The notes beneath the pieces are model-generated. The model did no database searches and had not been told where the DNA came from. It saw nothing but the letters and a program-made list of their open reading frames with translations. Below, piece by piece: positions 35,117-43,816 of a stretch of 64,000 bases of DNA (within the stretch, counting starts at the first letter, position 1; each line of letters starts with the position of its first letter). The DNA is from Nocardia flavorosea NBRC 108225 (lineage in GTDB: Bacteria > Actinomycetota > Actinomycetes > Mycobacteriales > Mycobacteriaceae): the NCBI RefSeq assembly GCF_001613385.1, contig NZ_BDCG01000002.1:558001-622000 (forward strand), given 5' to 3'. Made by a program: the position numbers and the translations under genes.

Positions 35117-35157
35117 CCTACTCTCAAGTAGGCACTGAATATCGGTAACGCGCCTAC
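35117..35157. promoter_or_regulatory. CCTAC/GTAGG repeats upstream of the XRE gene
   Basis: CCTAC (35117-35121), GTAGG (35128-35132) and CCTAC (35153-35157) flank a short AT-rich stretch (GAATATCGGTAA), about 80-120 bp before the regulator start. The first two form an inverted repeat with a 6-bp spacer. Self-operator is a reasonable guess. The rest of the long gap 35039-35730 shows no gene I can support. An open frame at 35330-35773 overlaps the next gene and looks like chance. Confidence 0.4.
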
Positions 35158-35730
35158 ACCGGGCGGACCTGGCATCCACTCGGCAACCCACTGTCGCGCC
35201 CCTCGGCTCGAATTCTACAGCGCCGCATATCCGTAGCTTCTCGCACGTTTGCGCGCGCTGTCGGCGTTGTTTGCGTAAACTCCCTCACGACACGACGATC
35301 CGGCCTCACAACGGCGCGGACCTGGGGAGATGACATCGATGAGGGCACCGGGAGCAGGTGCGGGTACCGCGGAAGCCGTCCCCAGCATACCGCTTGGCCG
35401 CCCGAATCGCGACAACCGACCGGCCGGTCCGGTCAGCTACCTCCTCGGCGAGCATACGGGAGGGAAACGCCGCAACCGCCGGGACGGCCACATCGGCCCG
35501 GCATTACCGTCGGCTTCCTCTCCGGCTACCCCCCGGACAACTCGACGGACACCCGTAACACCTTGGGCAGCAACCACTTTTCGTTGCGTCCCCGGCATGC
35601 CCCGGGCTGTTCTACCGCGAGCCGGGCCGCTAAGCTCGCGCGCAACCATCCGGGCCCGGATCCGCCGTGAACCCGCGGCATTTCGAGAACGAATCACCAC
35701 CTGGTACACCGAGAACAACTGGAGGGTCGT

Positions 35731-36186
35731 ATGTCCGACGAAGTCACCGCCATCGAGATCCGCAAGAAACTGACCGAGGTCCTCACTCATTCCAGTATCG
35801 ATCTCGCGACCTCCAAAGACGGTGTCAACTGGGCCACCAGCGCGTTCTTCGCCAACCTCGACGAGGATCTGTTCCGCCTCACACTGATCCTCGAGAACCG
35901 CGGCCGCACGCTGGATCAGCTCAGGGCCAATCCCAATGTGGGGGTGAAGGTCGTGCCGGGCGGTATCGCCGATCCGTTCGCCCAGGGCCTCGGCACGGTG
36001 ACCCTGCGCGACGACAGCGAACGCGACGAGACCTTCCAGGCGTTGCTGCGCAAGGAACCGCAGGTGGAACCGTTCTTCGCCGCTCCCGTCACCGCGGTCG
36101 TCATCGATATCGACTGGTGGCGGGTCACCCATCTGGGTGGCGGCTGGCTGCCGGGCAAGGTGCTCGAACGCGGCAACGGAGCCTGA
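35731..36186 (+). CDS. PPOX-class (split beta-barrel) protein
   Basis: A 151-residue protein of the pyridoxamine-phosphate-oxidase-like flavin/F420-binding fold. It has MSDEVTAIEIRKKLTEVLTH, DLATSKDGVNWATSAFFANL, the central LTLILENRGRTLDQLRANPN and a C-terminal VVIDIDWWRVTHLGGG strand. No cofactor can be assigned by eye. The ATG at 35731 follows GGAGGG. It lies 67 bp before the first of two DUF574 methyltransferases and may share their transcript. Confidence 0.82.
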   Translation: MSDEVTAIEIRKKLTEVLTHSSIDLATSKDGVNWATSAFFANLDEDLFRLTLILENRGRTLDQLRANPNVGVKVVPGGIADPFAQGLGTVTLRDDSERDETFQALLRKEPQVEPFFAAPVTAVVIDIDWWRVTHLGGGWLPGKVLERGNGA

Positions 36187-36253
36187 GCGCACACCCGCTG
36201 CCGCACGGCCTTACCATCACGCTGTCGGATCGATAATGCAGAGAGAGGTTTTC

Positions 36254-37138
36254 ATGGCCGAACCGGCTCCTCGGACGGGGGTTCGCGCACCGGTCGGGGT
36301 GGATACCACCCGGCCCAGCATCGCCCGCGTCTACGATTACAGCCTCGGCGGTAAGGACAACTACGACGTCGATCGTCTGGCCTTCGAGCAGATCCTGGAA
36401 TACGCCCCGCGGCAGGGCGATGTCTCCCGGATGAACCGGCGCTGGCTGCACCGGGTCGTCAGGTACCTGGCCGGACCGGCCGGAATCGACCAGTTCCTCG
36501 ATATCGGCGCCGGCCTGCCGACCGTGGGCAACACCCATCAGATCGCGCAGCAGGAGAATCCGGAAGCCAAGGTCGTCTACGTCGACAACGATCCGGTGTG
36601 CAACGCACACGGCCGGGTCCTGCTCGAGCAGAACGAGAACACCCATTTCGTCTCCGGCGACGTCCTCGAAAAGCGCACGCTACTGGAGAACAAGAACGTT
36701 CTGCAGTATCTGGATCCGGACCGGCCGATGGCGATCATCCTGTGCGGGCTGCTGCATCACCTCGACGACGAACTCGATCCGCCGGGAGTGATGCGCGAAT
36801 ACATCTCCCGGCTGCCGGCCGGATCGTATGTCGCGATCACCAACTTCTGGGATCCGGCCGACGAGGACCCTGAACTCCACGCACTCGCCAAACAACTCGA
36901 GCGGGCGTTCACCGAAATGGGTCTGGGCTCGGGGTGGTACCGCACCCGGGAACAGCAGCTCGAATACTTCGAGGGGCTGGAGCTCATCCCGCCCGGATTC
37001 ACCGAGCTCGAGGACTGGTGGCCGTCGGGCCCGCCCACCCGGCAGCGACTGCCGGAGGAACGGGTCGTGATCGGCGGGGTCGGGTACAAACCGGACCCCG
37101 CCGCGACGCGGCTGCACAGTATCGACGGAGGCAGATAG
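36254..37138 (+). CDS. SAM-dependent methyltransferase, DUF574/Methyltransf_19
   Basis: A 294-residue methyltransferase of the DUF574 group, abundant in Streptomyces and Nocardia. Signature segments are TTRPSIARVYDYSLGGKDNY, DQFLDIGAGLPTVGNTHQIA (SAM motif I), VVYVDNDPVCNAHGRVLLEQ, and LILCGLLHH-like motif (IILCGLLHHLDDELDPPGV). Substrates are unknown. The ATG is preceded by GAGAGAGG. The following gene at 37383 is a paralogue with the same leader (CAGAGAGAGGT), which shows a tandem duplication. Confidence 0.9.
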   Translation: MAEPAPRTGVRAPVGVDTTRPSIARVYDYSLGGKDNYDVDRLAFEQILEYAPRQGDVSRMNRRWLHRVVRYLAGPAGIDQFLDIGAGLPTVGNTHQIAQQENPEAKVVYVDNDPVCNAHGRVLLEQNENTHFVSGDVLEKRTLLENKNVLQYLDPDRPMAIILCGLLHHLDDELDPPGVMREYISRLPAGSYVAITNFWDPADEDPELHALAKQLERAFTEMGLGSGWYRTREQQLEYFEGLELIPPGFTELEDWWPSGPPTRQRLPEERVVIGGVGYKPDPAATRLHSIDGGR

Positions 37139-37382
37139 CCGGGATCCGGGGGCGGCCGAGCACGGTGCGTCGCGGGTATCTCGAATCGAGTTACGCAACA
37201 GCGCTTTCCGCCCCATCCGGGCAAACGACACATACACAACACTCAGGCGCGCCGCGCTACAACGCGAAGTATGTTGCCGCGCACGGTGATCACGATATTG
37301 CTCAACTCCCGGCAACATTCTACGCTGAGTGATCCGACTCACACTTCGTTCGCTTGTCATTTTCGTGCAGAGAGAGGTCGAT

Positions 37383-38225
37383 ATGGCCGAGCCGGTCTCC
37401 CGGATCCGCCCCCGCGAACCCGTCGGGGTGGATACCACCCGCGCCAGTATCGCCCGTGTCTACGATTACAGCCTCGGCGGTAAGGACAACTACGACGTCG
37501 ACCGGTCGGCCTACCAGCAGATCCTGGAGGTGGCGCCGCGCCAGGGCGATGTGTCCATCATGAATCGCCGCTGGCTGCATCGCGTGGTCCGGTATCTCGC
37601 CGGAACCTCGGGAATCGACCAGTTCCTCGACATCGGCGCCGGCCTGCCCACGGTCGCCAATACGCACGAGATCGCCCAGCAACTCATTCCCGAAGCTCAA
37701 GTGGTCTATGTGGACAACGATCCCGTGTGCAATGCGCACGGCCGGGTCCTGCTCGAACAGAACGAGAACACCCATTTCGTCTCCGCGGACCTCCTCGAGG
37801 AGGGCACGCTGCTGGCCGCATCCGATATCACCAAATACCTGGATATGGACCGGCCCCTCGGGCTCATCCTGTGCGGTTTGCTGCACCATATCGACGAGCA
37901 GTTCGATCCGGTGAGCATGATGCGCAAGTACGTCGAACTACTTCCCGCGGGTTCCTACCTCGCGATCAGTCACTTCTACGATCCCGGTCCACAGGATCCG
38001 GAACTGCACGCATTGGCCCGCGAGCTCGAACGGCGGTTCACCGAAAAGGGACTGGGCTCGGGGTGGTACCGCACCAGTGAGGAGATCCTGGAGTACTTCG
38101 GCGGTCTCGAACTCGTCGCACCGGGGCTCGTTCAGCTCGACGATTGGTGGCCCGCAGGTCCGCCGCTGCGTGAGCGGTTCCCGGAAGAGAAGGTCATGGT
38201 CGGCGGTATCGCCTACAAACCCTGA
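37383..38225 (+). CDS. SAM-dependent methyltransferase, DUF574/Methyltransf_19, paralogue
   Basis: A 280-residue paralogue of the preceding gene, clearly a tandem duplicate by the shared YDYSLGGKDNYDVDRxAxxQI, QGDVSxMNRRWLHRVVRYLA, YVDNDPVCNAHGRVLLEQNE and WYRTxEExLEYFxGLEL blocks. The ATG at 37383 follows GAGAGAGG. A longer frame from 37329 has no support. It ends in a hairpin at 38229-38254. Both copies keep motif I, so both may be active. The gap 37139-37382 shows no gene. Confidence 0.9.
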   Translation: MAEPVSRIRPREPVGVDTTRASIARVYDYSLGGKDNYDVDRSAYQQILEVAPRQGDVSIMNRRWLHRVVRYLAGTSGIDQFLDIGAGLPTVANTHEIAQQLIPEAQVVYVDNDPVCNAHGRVLLEQNENTHFVSADLLEEGTLLAASDITKYLDMDRPLGLILCGLLHHIDEQFDPVSMMRKYVELLPAGSYLAISHFYDPGPQDPELHALARELERRFTEKGLGSGWYRTSEEILEYFGGLELVAPGLVQLDDWWPAGPPLRERFPEEKVMVGGIAYKP

Positions 38226-38228
38226 GAC

Positions 38229-38254
38229 GCCGCCGCGCCGATCGTCGCGGCGGC
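38229..38254. terminator. GC-rich terminator after methyltransferase pair
   Basis: GCCGCCGCG (38229-38237) and CGCGGCGGC (38246-38254) form a 9-bp stem with an 8-nt loop, 4 bp after the methyltransferase stop and followed by CGTCTTCCTTCC. It stands between this gene and the convergent lsr2. Confidence 0.65.
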
Positions 38255-38466
38255 CGTCTTCCTTCCCACGTCGCCGCGCGAGATTCCGTCAGCCGGCCCT
38301 ACCTCGGCCGGGTCTGTGTTCCGTATTCCGATCGTTCGGGAAAGACTGTCCGCCTCGCGCACCCGGTCGATGCCGCTGGTGCCGGAAGACGAGACGAAGA
38401 GAGCCCGGCCGTACAACACGACCGGGATCGAAACGCCGTCCGCTCGGCCGTTCCCGGCCCCGCAGC

Positions 38467-38793
38467 TCAGCCGTTCAAGGCATGGAATGCGGCAAGCACG
38501 CCGGCCGGGATCCGGCCACGTGCCGATACCTCGTGACCGTTGCGCTGGGCCCATTCCCGGACCACCCTCGCCGAGGCCGACCGGCCCGGCCGTTCCCGTT
38601 TGGTCCGCCCGGCCCGTCCGGCCTTGCGGGCGAACGGGGTCCATTTTCCGAAGACTGCGCGCAATTCCCCCGCGTTGGCTTCGGTCAGGTCGATCTCGTA
38701 CGTCACTCCCTCGAGTGCGAACACCACCGTTTCGGCTGCGGGTGATTCGCCGTCGAGGTCATCGATCAAGCTGATGACGACCTTGCGCGCCAT
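38467..38793 (-). CDS. lsr2: Lsr2-family nucleoid protein
   Basis: Lsr2 bridges DNA and silences AT-rich genes, much like H-NS. The 108-residue protein begins MARKVVISLIDDLDGESPAA. The N-terminal oligomerisation part is ETVVFALEGVTYEIDLTEAN. The C-terminal domain ends with VREWAQRNGHEVSARGRIPA, where the RGR in SARGRIP is the AT-hook-like DNA contact. The ATG at 38793 follows GGAGGAG. A longer frame to 39594 adds non-homologous sequence. Nocardia and mycobacteria often have more than one copy, so I cannot say if this is the main one. Confidence 0.93.
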   Translation of the reverse strand: MARKVVISLIDDLDGESPAAETVVFALEGVTYEIDLTEANAGELRAVFGKWTPFARKAGRAGRTKRERPGRSASARVVREWAQRNGHEVSARGRIPAGVLAAFHALNG

Positions 38794-39000
38794 GGGCCTA
38801 CTCCTCCGATCCCCGAATACATTGCCACCTATGACATCAACAACCCCGCGGCCGCGCGAAATCCGGGCCTGCCCGCAACACCGGCACCGCCACCTCTCCC
38901 GGGGGATGTGAGCATACCGCCAAGGACGAATGCCCCGACGCCGGGGCGGAATACGAGCCGGCGGGCTACCGTGACGGGCAGACCAGAGAGGATCGGCCGG

Positions 39001-39930
39001 ATGAACACACACCGCGGGGACGAACCCGAGACCCTGGAGTTCGGACTCCCCCACCTGGCGATGACCGCTCTCGCCTGGGGTGCGCCGGACGGGCGGCTCG
39101 CGCTGTGCCTGCACGGCTTCCCCGACAGTGCCTGGACCTGGCGCCACCTCGGCCCCGCGCTCGCCGACCGCGGCTTCCGCGTGATCGCACCTTTCACCCG
39201 GGGATACGCCCCGACAGCGGTCCCGGCCGACGGGGTCTACCATCTCGGCGCGCTCGCCTACGACGCACTCGCGATCCACCGCGCGTTCGGGGCTCCGGAC
39301 GATGCCGTGCTGATAGGTCACGACTGGGGAGCGTTGACCGCCGGTACGATTGCCGCCGATCCCGATTGCCCGTTCCGGAAGGTGGTCTCGCTCGCCGTGC
39401 CGCCGGTGCCCGGTATGCGGCCTCGGCGGGCGGCATACCGGTCGGCCGGTGCGTATCTGCGCCAGCTGCGGTACAGCTGGTACATCCTGTTCAACCAGCT
39501 GCCCGGTATCGCCGAACGCGCACTCGACCGACTGGTCCCCCGGCTGTGGCAGGACTGGTCCCCGGGCTACCCCGCGGCGGACGATATCGCGCATGCGCTC
39601 GATGCCTTACCCGTGGGCGCTCACCGGACCGCGGCGCTGTCCTACTATCGGGCGTTCGCGCGGTTGACCGCGAAGGTTCCCGAGCCGTACGCCGGACCAC
39701 ACCGGTTCTGGGATCAGGCGCCTCGGGTGCCGATGCTGTATCTGCACGGTTCGGCGGATACGACGTTGCATCCGGCGTTCACGGCCGGTGTCGCCGATGT
39801 CCTGGCCCCGGCGGGCGGGGCCGTCGAGATGGTTGCGGGGGCGGGGCATTTCCTGCACCTGGAGCAGCCCGGGTCCATTGCCGGACTGATCGGCGATTTC
39901 CTCGCCGACGGCTCCGTGCCGCGGAGCTGA
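39001..39930 (+). CDS. Alpha/beta hydrolase, epoxide-hydrolase-like
   Basis: A 309-residue alpha/beta-hydrolase. The nucleophile elbow is LIGHDWGALTAG with Asp as nucleophile, and the oxyanion motif HGFPDSAWTWRHL (HGxP) is upstream, so epoxide hydrolase or haloalkane-dehalogenase chemistry is likely and not esterase. The acid region is LYLHGSADTTLHP and the catalytic His is in GAGHFLHLEQPG. No signal peptide. The ATG at 39001 follows AGAGAGG. It is divergent from lsr2. Confidence 0.87.
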   Translation: MNTHRGDEPETLEFGLPHLAMTALAWGAPDGRLALCLHGFPDSAWTWRHLGPALADRGFRVIAPFTRGYAPTAVPADGVYHLGALAYDALAIHRAFGAPDDAVLIGHDWGALTAGTIAADPDCPFRKVVSLAVPPVPGMRPRRAAYRSAGAYLRQLRYSWYILFNQLPGIAERALDRLVPRLWQDWSPGYPAADDIAHALDALPVGAHRTAALSYYRAFARLTAKVPEPYAGPHRFWDQAPRVPMLYLHGSADTTLHPAFTAGVADVLAPAGGAVEMVAGAGHFLHLEQPGSIAGLIGDFLADGSVPRS

Positions 39931-40072
39931 TCACTTCCGGTGGTCGGCTTCCTCACCGGGGCCGTCCGGCCGGTACCTCCCGGGACGCACCGCCCGTCAT
40001 GCGAACCGGGCCCGGCTATGTTTCCCATCACAGACGCAATAATCCCGCTTCCGCAACTATTACGGGCCCCCA

Positions 40073-40087
40073 TATCATCGCGCGGTG
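40073..40087 (+). promoter_or_regulatory. Leaderless-type -10 before the MarR/MFS operon
   Basis: TATCAT at 40073-40078 is a TAnnnT -10 element, and the MarR GTG start begins at 40085 after a 6-bp gap. No Shine-Dalgarno sequence precedes the GTG, which fits a leaderless transcript. Confidence 0.45.
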
Positions 40088-40567
40088 GCAAGTGAGGCGG
40101 AAACAGGCACACTGATCGAGCACTTCGTGCTCGCGGTCTGCGATCCAGGACGGTGGGAGGGGGTGGACCGGCTCGCCGAGCTGGATCTGACCCTGGCCCA
40201 GGCGCGCGTACTTTTCAGCGTCGTCCGGCGCAGCGAGCCGCAACCGATCCACATCATCGCAGGCGAGCTCGGCCTGTCGATGACCGCGGCCGGCCGCAAT
40301 GTCGACCGGCTGGTGCGCCTGGGTCTGCTCACCCGGGAGGAAAGCCCGACCGACCGGCGGGTGAAACTGGTCGGTCCCACCGAAGACGGGCGTCAGCTCG
40401 CCTGGGACCAGATCGCCGTCCACCGCGCGACGATCGACCGGGTGGTGGACGGACTGCCGGACCCACTGCGCGCCGACCTCTGCCGGGTCCTCACCGCTGT
40501 CCTCGAATCCGGGGCCATACACAACGTCGTGGCGTGCCCCCCAGCATCTTCAGGAGAGAATTCGTGA
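40085..40567 (+). CDS. MarR-family transcriptional regulator
   Basis: A 160-residue MarR protein. The winged helix is LSMTAAGRNVDRLVRLGLLT with REESPTDRRVKLVGPTEDGR as the wing, which is the usual DxRxxxxxLT pattern. The stop overlaps the GTG of the MFS gene by GTGA, so regulator and exporter are co-transcribed and coupled, as is common for drug-responsive MarR/exporter pairs. Autorepression relieved by an exported compound is the likely mode. Confidence 0.9.
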   Translation: MASEAETGTLIEHFVLAVCDPGRWEGVDRLAELDLTLAQARVLFSVVRRSEPQPIHIIAGELGLSMTAAGRNVDRLVRLGLLTREESPTDRRVKLVGPTEDGRQLAWDQIAVHRATIDRVVDGLPDPLRADLCRVLTAVLESGAIHNVVACPPASSGENS

Positions 40568-42138
40568 ACGCAAGTCCAGCCCCCGCGCCCGCCGCGGGGG
40601 CCCCGGAGAAGATCGACGCATCGGTGCTGAAACTGGCCGGTGTCGTCGTTCTCGGGTCCATCATGGCCATTCTGGACATCACGGTGGTGAACGTCGCCAT
40701 GCCGACGTTCCAGTCCGAATTCGGCGTCGCCAACTACTCGACGGTCGCGTGGACGGTCACGGCATACACCCTCGCACTGGCCACCGTGATCCCGCTGACC
40801 GGCTGGGCGGCCGACCGCTTCGGTACCAAACGGCTCTACATGATGGCGCTGCTGCTGTTCACCGCCGGATCGGTGCTGTGCGCGCTGTCCTGGAACATCG
40901 GCGCGCTCATCGGCTTCCGGGTGATCCAGGGCCTCGGCGGCGGCATGCTCATGCCGCTCGGCATGACCATCATGACCAAAGCCGCCGGCCCCGAGCGGAT
41001 GGGCCGCTTGATGGCCATCCTCGGTGTGCCGATGCTGCTGGGGCCGATCCTCGGCCCGATCCTCGGAGGCTGGCTGATCGAGGACGCGTCCTGGCACTGG
41101 ATCTTCCTGATCAATCTGCCGCTCGGGGCGATCGCCATCGTCTACGCCTGGTTCGCCCTGCCCAAGGACGAGGCTCAGCCCACCGAGAAGTTCGATTTCG
41201 TGGGCATGCTGATGCTGTCGCCGGGCCTGGCGCTGTTCCTGTACGGCATCTCCTCCATCCCGGAGGAAGGCACCGTCAACACACCGAAGGTGTGGGCGAC
41301 CATGCTCGTCGGTGGGGCGCTCGTGGCCGCATTCATCGTCTACTCGTTCAAACCGAAGAATCCGCTGCTGGATCTGCGGCTGTTCCAGAACCGCGATCTG
41401 ACGGTCGCCACGATCACCATGTTCCTGTTCTCGGCGTCCTTCTTCGGCGGACTGCTGCTGATCCCGACCTACTTCCAGCAGGTGCGCGGTGAGAGCGCCC
41501 TCATGGCGGGCCTGCTGGTGGCACCGCAGGGCCTCGGATCGCTGCTCACCATGCCGATCGCGGGCATGCTGGTGGACAAGGTGCCGGTGGGCCGGGTCGT
41601 CCCGGTCGGCCTGGCGATTCTCACCACGACCATGTTCGGCCTGACCCAGATCGGCTCCGACAGTTCCTACTTCTACGTCCTCAGCGTGCTGTTCGTCATG
41701 GGCCTCGGTATGGGTCTGACGATGATGCCGCTGATGACCGCCGCGCTGCGGACGCTGAAAGAGGCACAGGTGGCGCGCGGATCCACGCTGCTCAATATCG
41801 TCCAGCAGATCGCCAGCTCGGTGGGTGTCGCGGTGATCTCGGTGGTGCTTACCAACCGGATGCAGAGCTCGGAGGCCGTCTCGGCCGGTCAGGCGATGAT
41901 GGAGGCGCAGAAGACCGGTGCACAGCCGGATCCTTCGGTGTTGCAGTACCTGGCGAGCCTCGGTGACAAGTTCGAGGCCGTCATGCTCGGCGAGATGGCG
42001 GATGCCTACGCGACCAGCTTCTGGGTCGCCTTCGTACTCTGCGTGGTGACCGTCATCTTCTCGCTGTTGCTGCCGCGTAAGGCGAGTTCGGTGCCGAAGA
42101 CCGGCGAGAACGCTCCGGCACCGGTACTGATGCACTAG
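40564..42138 (+). CDS. DHA2-family MFS drug exporter (EmrB/QacA type)
   Basis: A 524-residue, 14-helix major facilitator. It has the DHA2 motifs LDITVVNVAMPTFQSEFGVA (motif D1), GWAADRFGTKRLYMMALLLF (motif A) and LGPILGGWLIEDASWHWIFL (motif C). The GTG at 40564 follows AGGAGAG. It should export hydrophobic or cationic compounds by proton exchange. It is controlled by the coupled MarR gene and ends in a strong terminator. Confidence 0.92.
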   Translation: MNASPAPAPAAGAPEKIDASVLKLAGVVVLGSIMAILDITVVNVAMPTFQSEFGVANYSTVAWTVTAYTLALATVIPLTGWAADRFGTKRLYMMALLLFTAGSVLCALSWNIGALIGFRVIQGLGGGMLMPLGMTIMTKAAGPERMGRLMAILGVPMLLGPILGPILGGWLIEDASWHWIFLINLPLGAIAIVYAWFALPKDEAQPTEKFDFVGMLMLSPGLALFLYGISSIPEEGTVNTPKVWATMLVGGALVAAFIVYSFKPKNPLLDLRLFQNRDLTVATITMFLFSASFFGGLLLIPTYFQQVRGESALMAGLLVAPQGLGSLLTMPIAGMLVDKVPVGRVVPVGLAILTTTMFGLTQIGSDSSYFYVLSVLFVMGLGMGLTMMPLMTAALRTLKEAQVARGSTLLNIVQQIASSVGVAVISVVLTNRMQSSEAVSAGQAMMEAQKTGAQPDPSVLQYLASLGDKFEAVMLGEMADAYATSFWVAFVLCVVTVIFSLLLPRKASSVPKTGENAPAPVLMH

Positions 42139-42159
42139 CCCCGCCGATACCCCGGTGCG

Positions 42160-42193
42160 CCGCCCGCCCGAACCAGCCGGTTCAGGCGGGCGG
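42160..42193. terminator. Two-way terminator overlapping the lipase end
   Basis: CCGCCCGCC (42160-42168) pairs with GGCGGGCGG (42185-42193), and the inner GAACC pairs with GGTTC across an AGCC tetraloop. The only unpaired internal bases are C42169 and A42184. It overlaps the stop of the convergent lipase at 42182. Confidence 0.75.
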
Positions 42194-43387
42194 TGCCGTA
42201 TTCCGGAACCATTCGAGGATCTGCGGGAGCGCTGCGCGGACGGTGCCACCGTGGTCGAGATCACCGAGTTCGATCAGCTCGGCATCGGCGCCGAGTTCGG
42301 ATTTCATACAGCGCTGCGAATTCTCGAACGGCACACTGCGGTCGCCCGGGGCGGCGTACAACCGGACCGGAACGCCGGACCGCCAGTCGCAGACCGCATC
42401 GCTGTCGCTCATGGCACGAAGGGCGGCGCCGACGGGGTTCCGGGCCAGGGCCAGGAATTCCGGGGTGAGCAGCTCCTGCGGTGTCCGCGGGAGGCCCGCC
42501 CCGATCCTCAGCAGATCGTGGCGGCCGTCGAAGAGTTCCTCGACGCGCTGCGCGTACGGTTGCCGGAATGCTTCGCCGGGGTGGTCGTACAGGTGATAGA
42601 TACGGTTCATCGCGGTGATCCAGTAGGCGAGGTAGACCACCGCCTGGCGCGGTTCCACCCGACCGTCCAAGGCCGCCGGCGCCTGAACCTCCTGGACGGC
42701 GTACGGCCCACTCACCGCGGCCGCCGCACGGAGACCGAAACCGTCCACCTCGCCTTCGCGCAGATCCCGGGCGAGGGCGAGTGCGGCCTGCCCGCCCTGG
42801 GAGAACCCGGTGACCAGGACCTCGGGGTGAACCTCGCGGCCCTGCCGGTCGAGCAGTTCGCGGGCCGCGAGCAGCAGGTCTGCGGACGCCGTTCCCTCCG
42901 ACGGCGCGTGTGCGTAGGGATGCGGCCCTGGGCCGGTGCCCAGTCCGAGGTAGTCCGGGGCCACGGCGAGATAGCCGGCGGCGGCGAACAGGGTCGCCCG
43001 GGCGCGGTCGGTTTCTCCTTCCTCGGTCGGTGCCTCGTCCCGGCGCACGATCGTGCCGTGTGCGTAGGACACCACGCGCAGGCGCGGATTCTCGGTCTCG
43101 GGCACTACAACCAATCCGCTGGCGACGACAGGGGCGCCGTCGGCGGCGACGGTCCGGTATTCGACGCTGTACCGGCGGACACCGCCTGCCTGCGGCAGGG
43201 GGAATTTCCACTTGTCGAGATAGGCGCTGGTTTCCGGGCCGGCCATCGCGGGCATCGGGGTCACCGATACGAGCTCCCCGCGGTTCGCCGGAGCGGTGAC
43301 CTGCCCATCGTCGGAAGAACCGCAGGCGGCGACCGGCACCGTGAGCACAGCGGCCAGCAGCGTCAGCAGTACCCGGCCTGCGTACAC
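42182..43387 (-). CDS. Lipoprotein of the secretory lipase (LIP) family
   Basis: A 401-residue exported hydrolase. The signal peptide MYAGRVLLTLLAAVLTVPVA leads to lipobox VAAC (Cys22), so it is probably lipid-anchored. The serine elbow is LVTGFSQGGQAALALA, and the catalytic acid and His regions are LYAAPGDRSVPFENSQ and LGDLDHGGTVRAAL. This is the LIP fold of fungal-type secretory lipases, found in Nocardia and Rhodococcus for ester substrates. It is a single gene, convergent with the MFS exporter. Confidence 0.9.
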   Translation of the reverse strand: MYAGRVLLTLLAAVLTVPVAACGSSDDGQVTAPANRGELVSVTPMPAMAGPETSAYLDKWKFPLPQAGGVRRYSVEYRTVAADGAPVVASGLVVVPETENPRLRVVSYAHGTIVRRDEAPTEEGETDRARATLFAAAGYLAVAPDYLGLGTGPGPHPYAHAPSEGTASADLLLAARELLDRQGREVHPEVLVTGFSQGGQAALALARDLREGEVDGFGLRAAAAVSGPYAVQEVQAPAALDGRVEPRQAVVYLAYWITAMNRIYHLYDHPGEAFRQPYAQRVEELFDGRHDLLRIGAGLPRTPQELLTPEFLALARNPVGAALRAMSDSDAVCDWRSGVPVRLYAAPGDRSVPFENSQRCMKSELGADAELIELGDLDHGGTVRAALPQILEWFRNTAPPA

Positions 43388-43539
43388 CGTTTTACCTCCC
43401 GGCGGGGTAGATCGACAGTGATGTGGACGCTACCGAAGGTATACGCGCCCCGGTGATCCGGTGCCGCGCGGCGACAATCGCCGGCCGGTGATCCGCCGAG
43501 TCGCGAAACGACTACCGAGCCCGGGGCGATGACATCTTC

Positions 43540-43755
43540 GTGGATGCAGAAGTCATACCGGCGACCGAGCGGCAGGAAATGGTGCGGTGCTTGCTGGCAC
43601 TGTGTCATGTCGTCAACGAACTCGTCGATCTCGCCGAATCCGAACCGGCACTGCACGATCGCGCAGTACTGGTCCAATCCGTGTTACGCGATACGGTCGT
43701 AAACTTGGTGGCCAACGGTCGTGCGACCCCGATCGGAGGCTGCCTGACGACGTAA
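43540..43755 (+). CDS. Small hypothetical ORF
   Basis: A 71-codon ORF from GTG 43540. It encodes a helical, soluble peptide (ERQEMVRCLLALCHVVNELV, then DLAESEPALHDRAVLVQSVL). Its amphipathic pattern and the absence of stop-rich neighbouring frames support it mildly. No clear Shine-Dalgarno is seen and I do not recognise it. Confidence 0.35.
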   Translation: MDAEVIPATERQEMVRCLLALCHVVNELVDLAESEPALHDRAVLVQSVLRDTVVNLVANGRATPIGGCLTT

Positions 43756-43816
43756 GCCGCCCCACCGACTACTGCGTCGTCCGAGTTCCCAGTGGTGAAC
43801 GCAGAAATAGACTGGG

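Noticed and set aside
35330..35773. 147-codon plus-strand frame before the PPOX-class gene
   Set aside because: Arg/Pro-rich, no family likeness, and it overlaps the well-supported PPOX start by 43 bp.
40393..42264. 623-codon minus-strand frame over the MFS gene
   Set aside because: His/Arg/Gln-rich translation without motifs; the plus strand encodes a clear DHA2 transporter.
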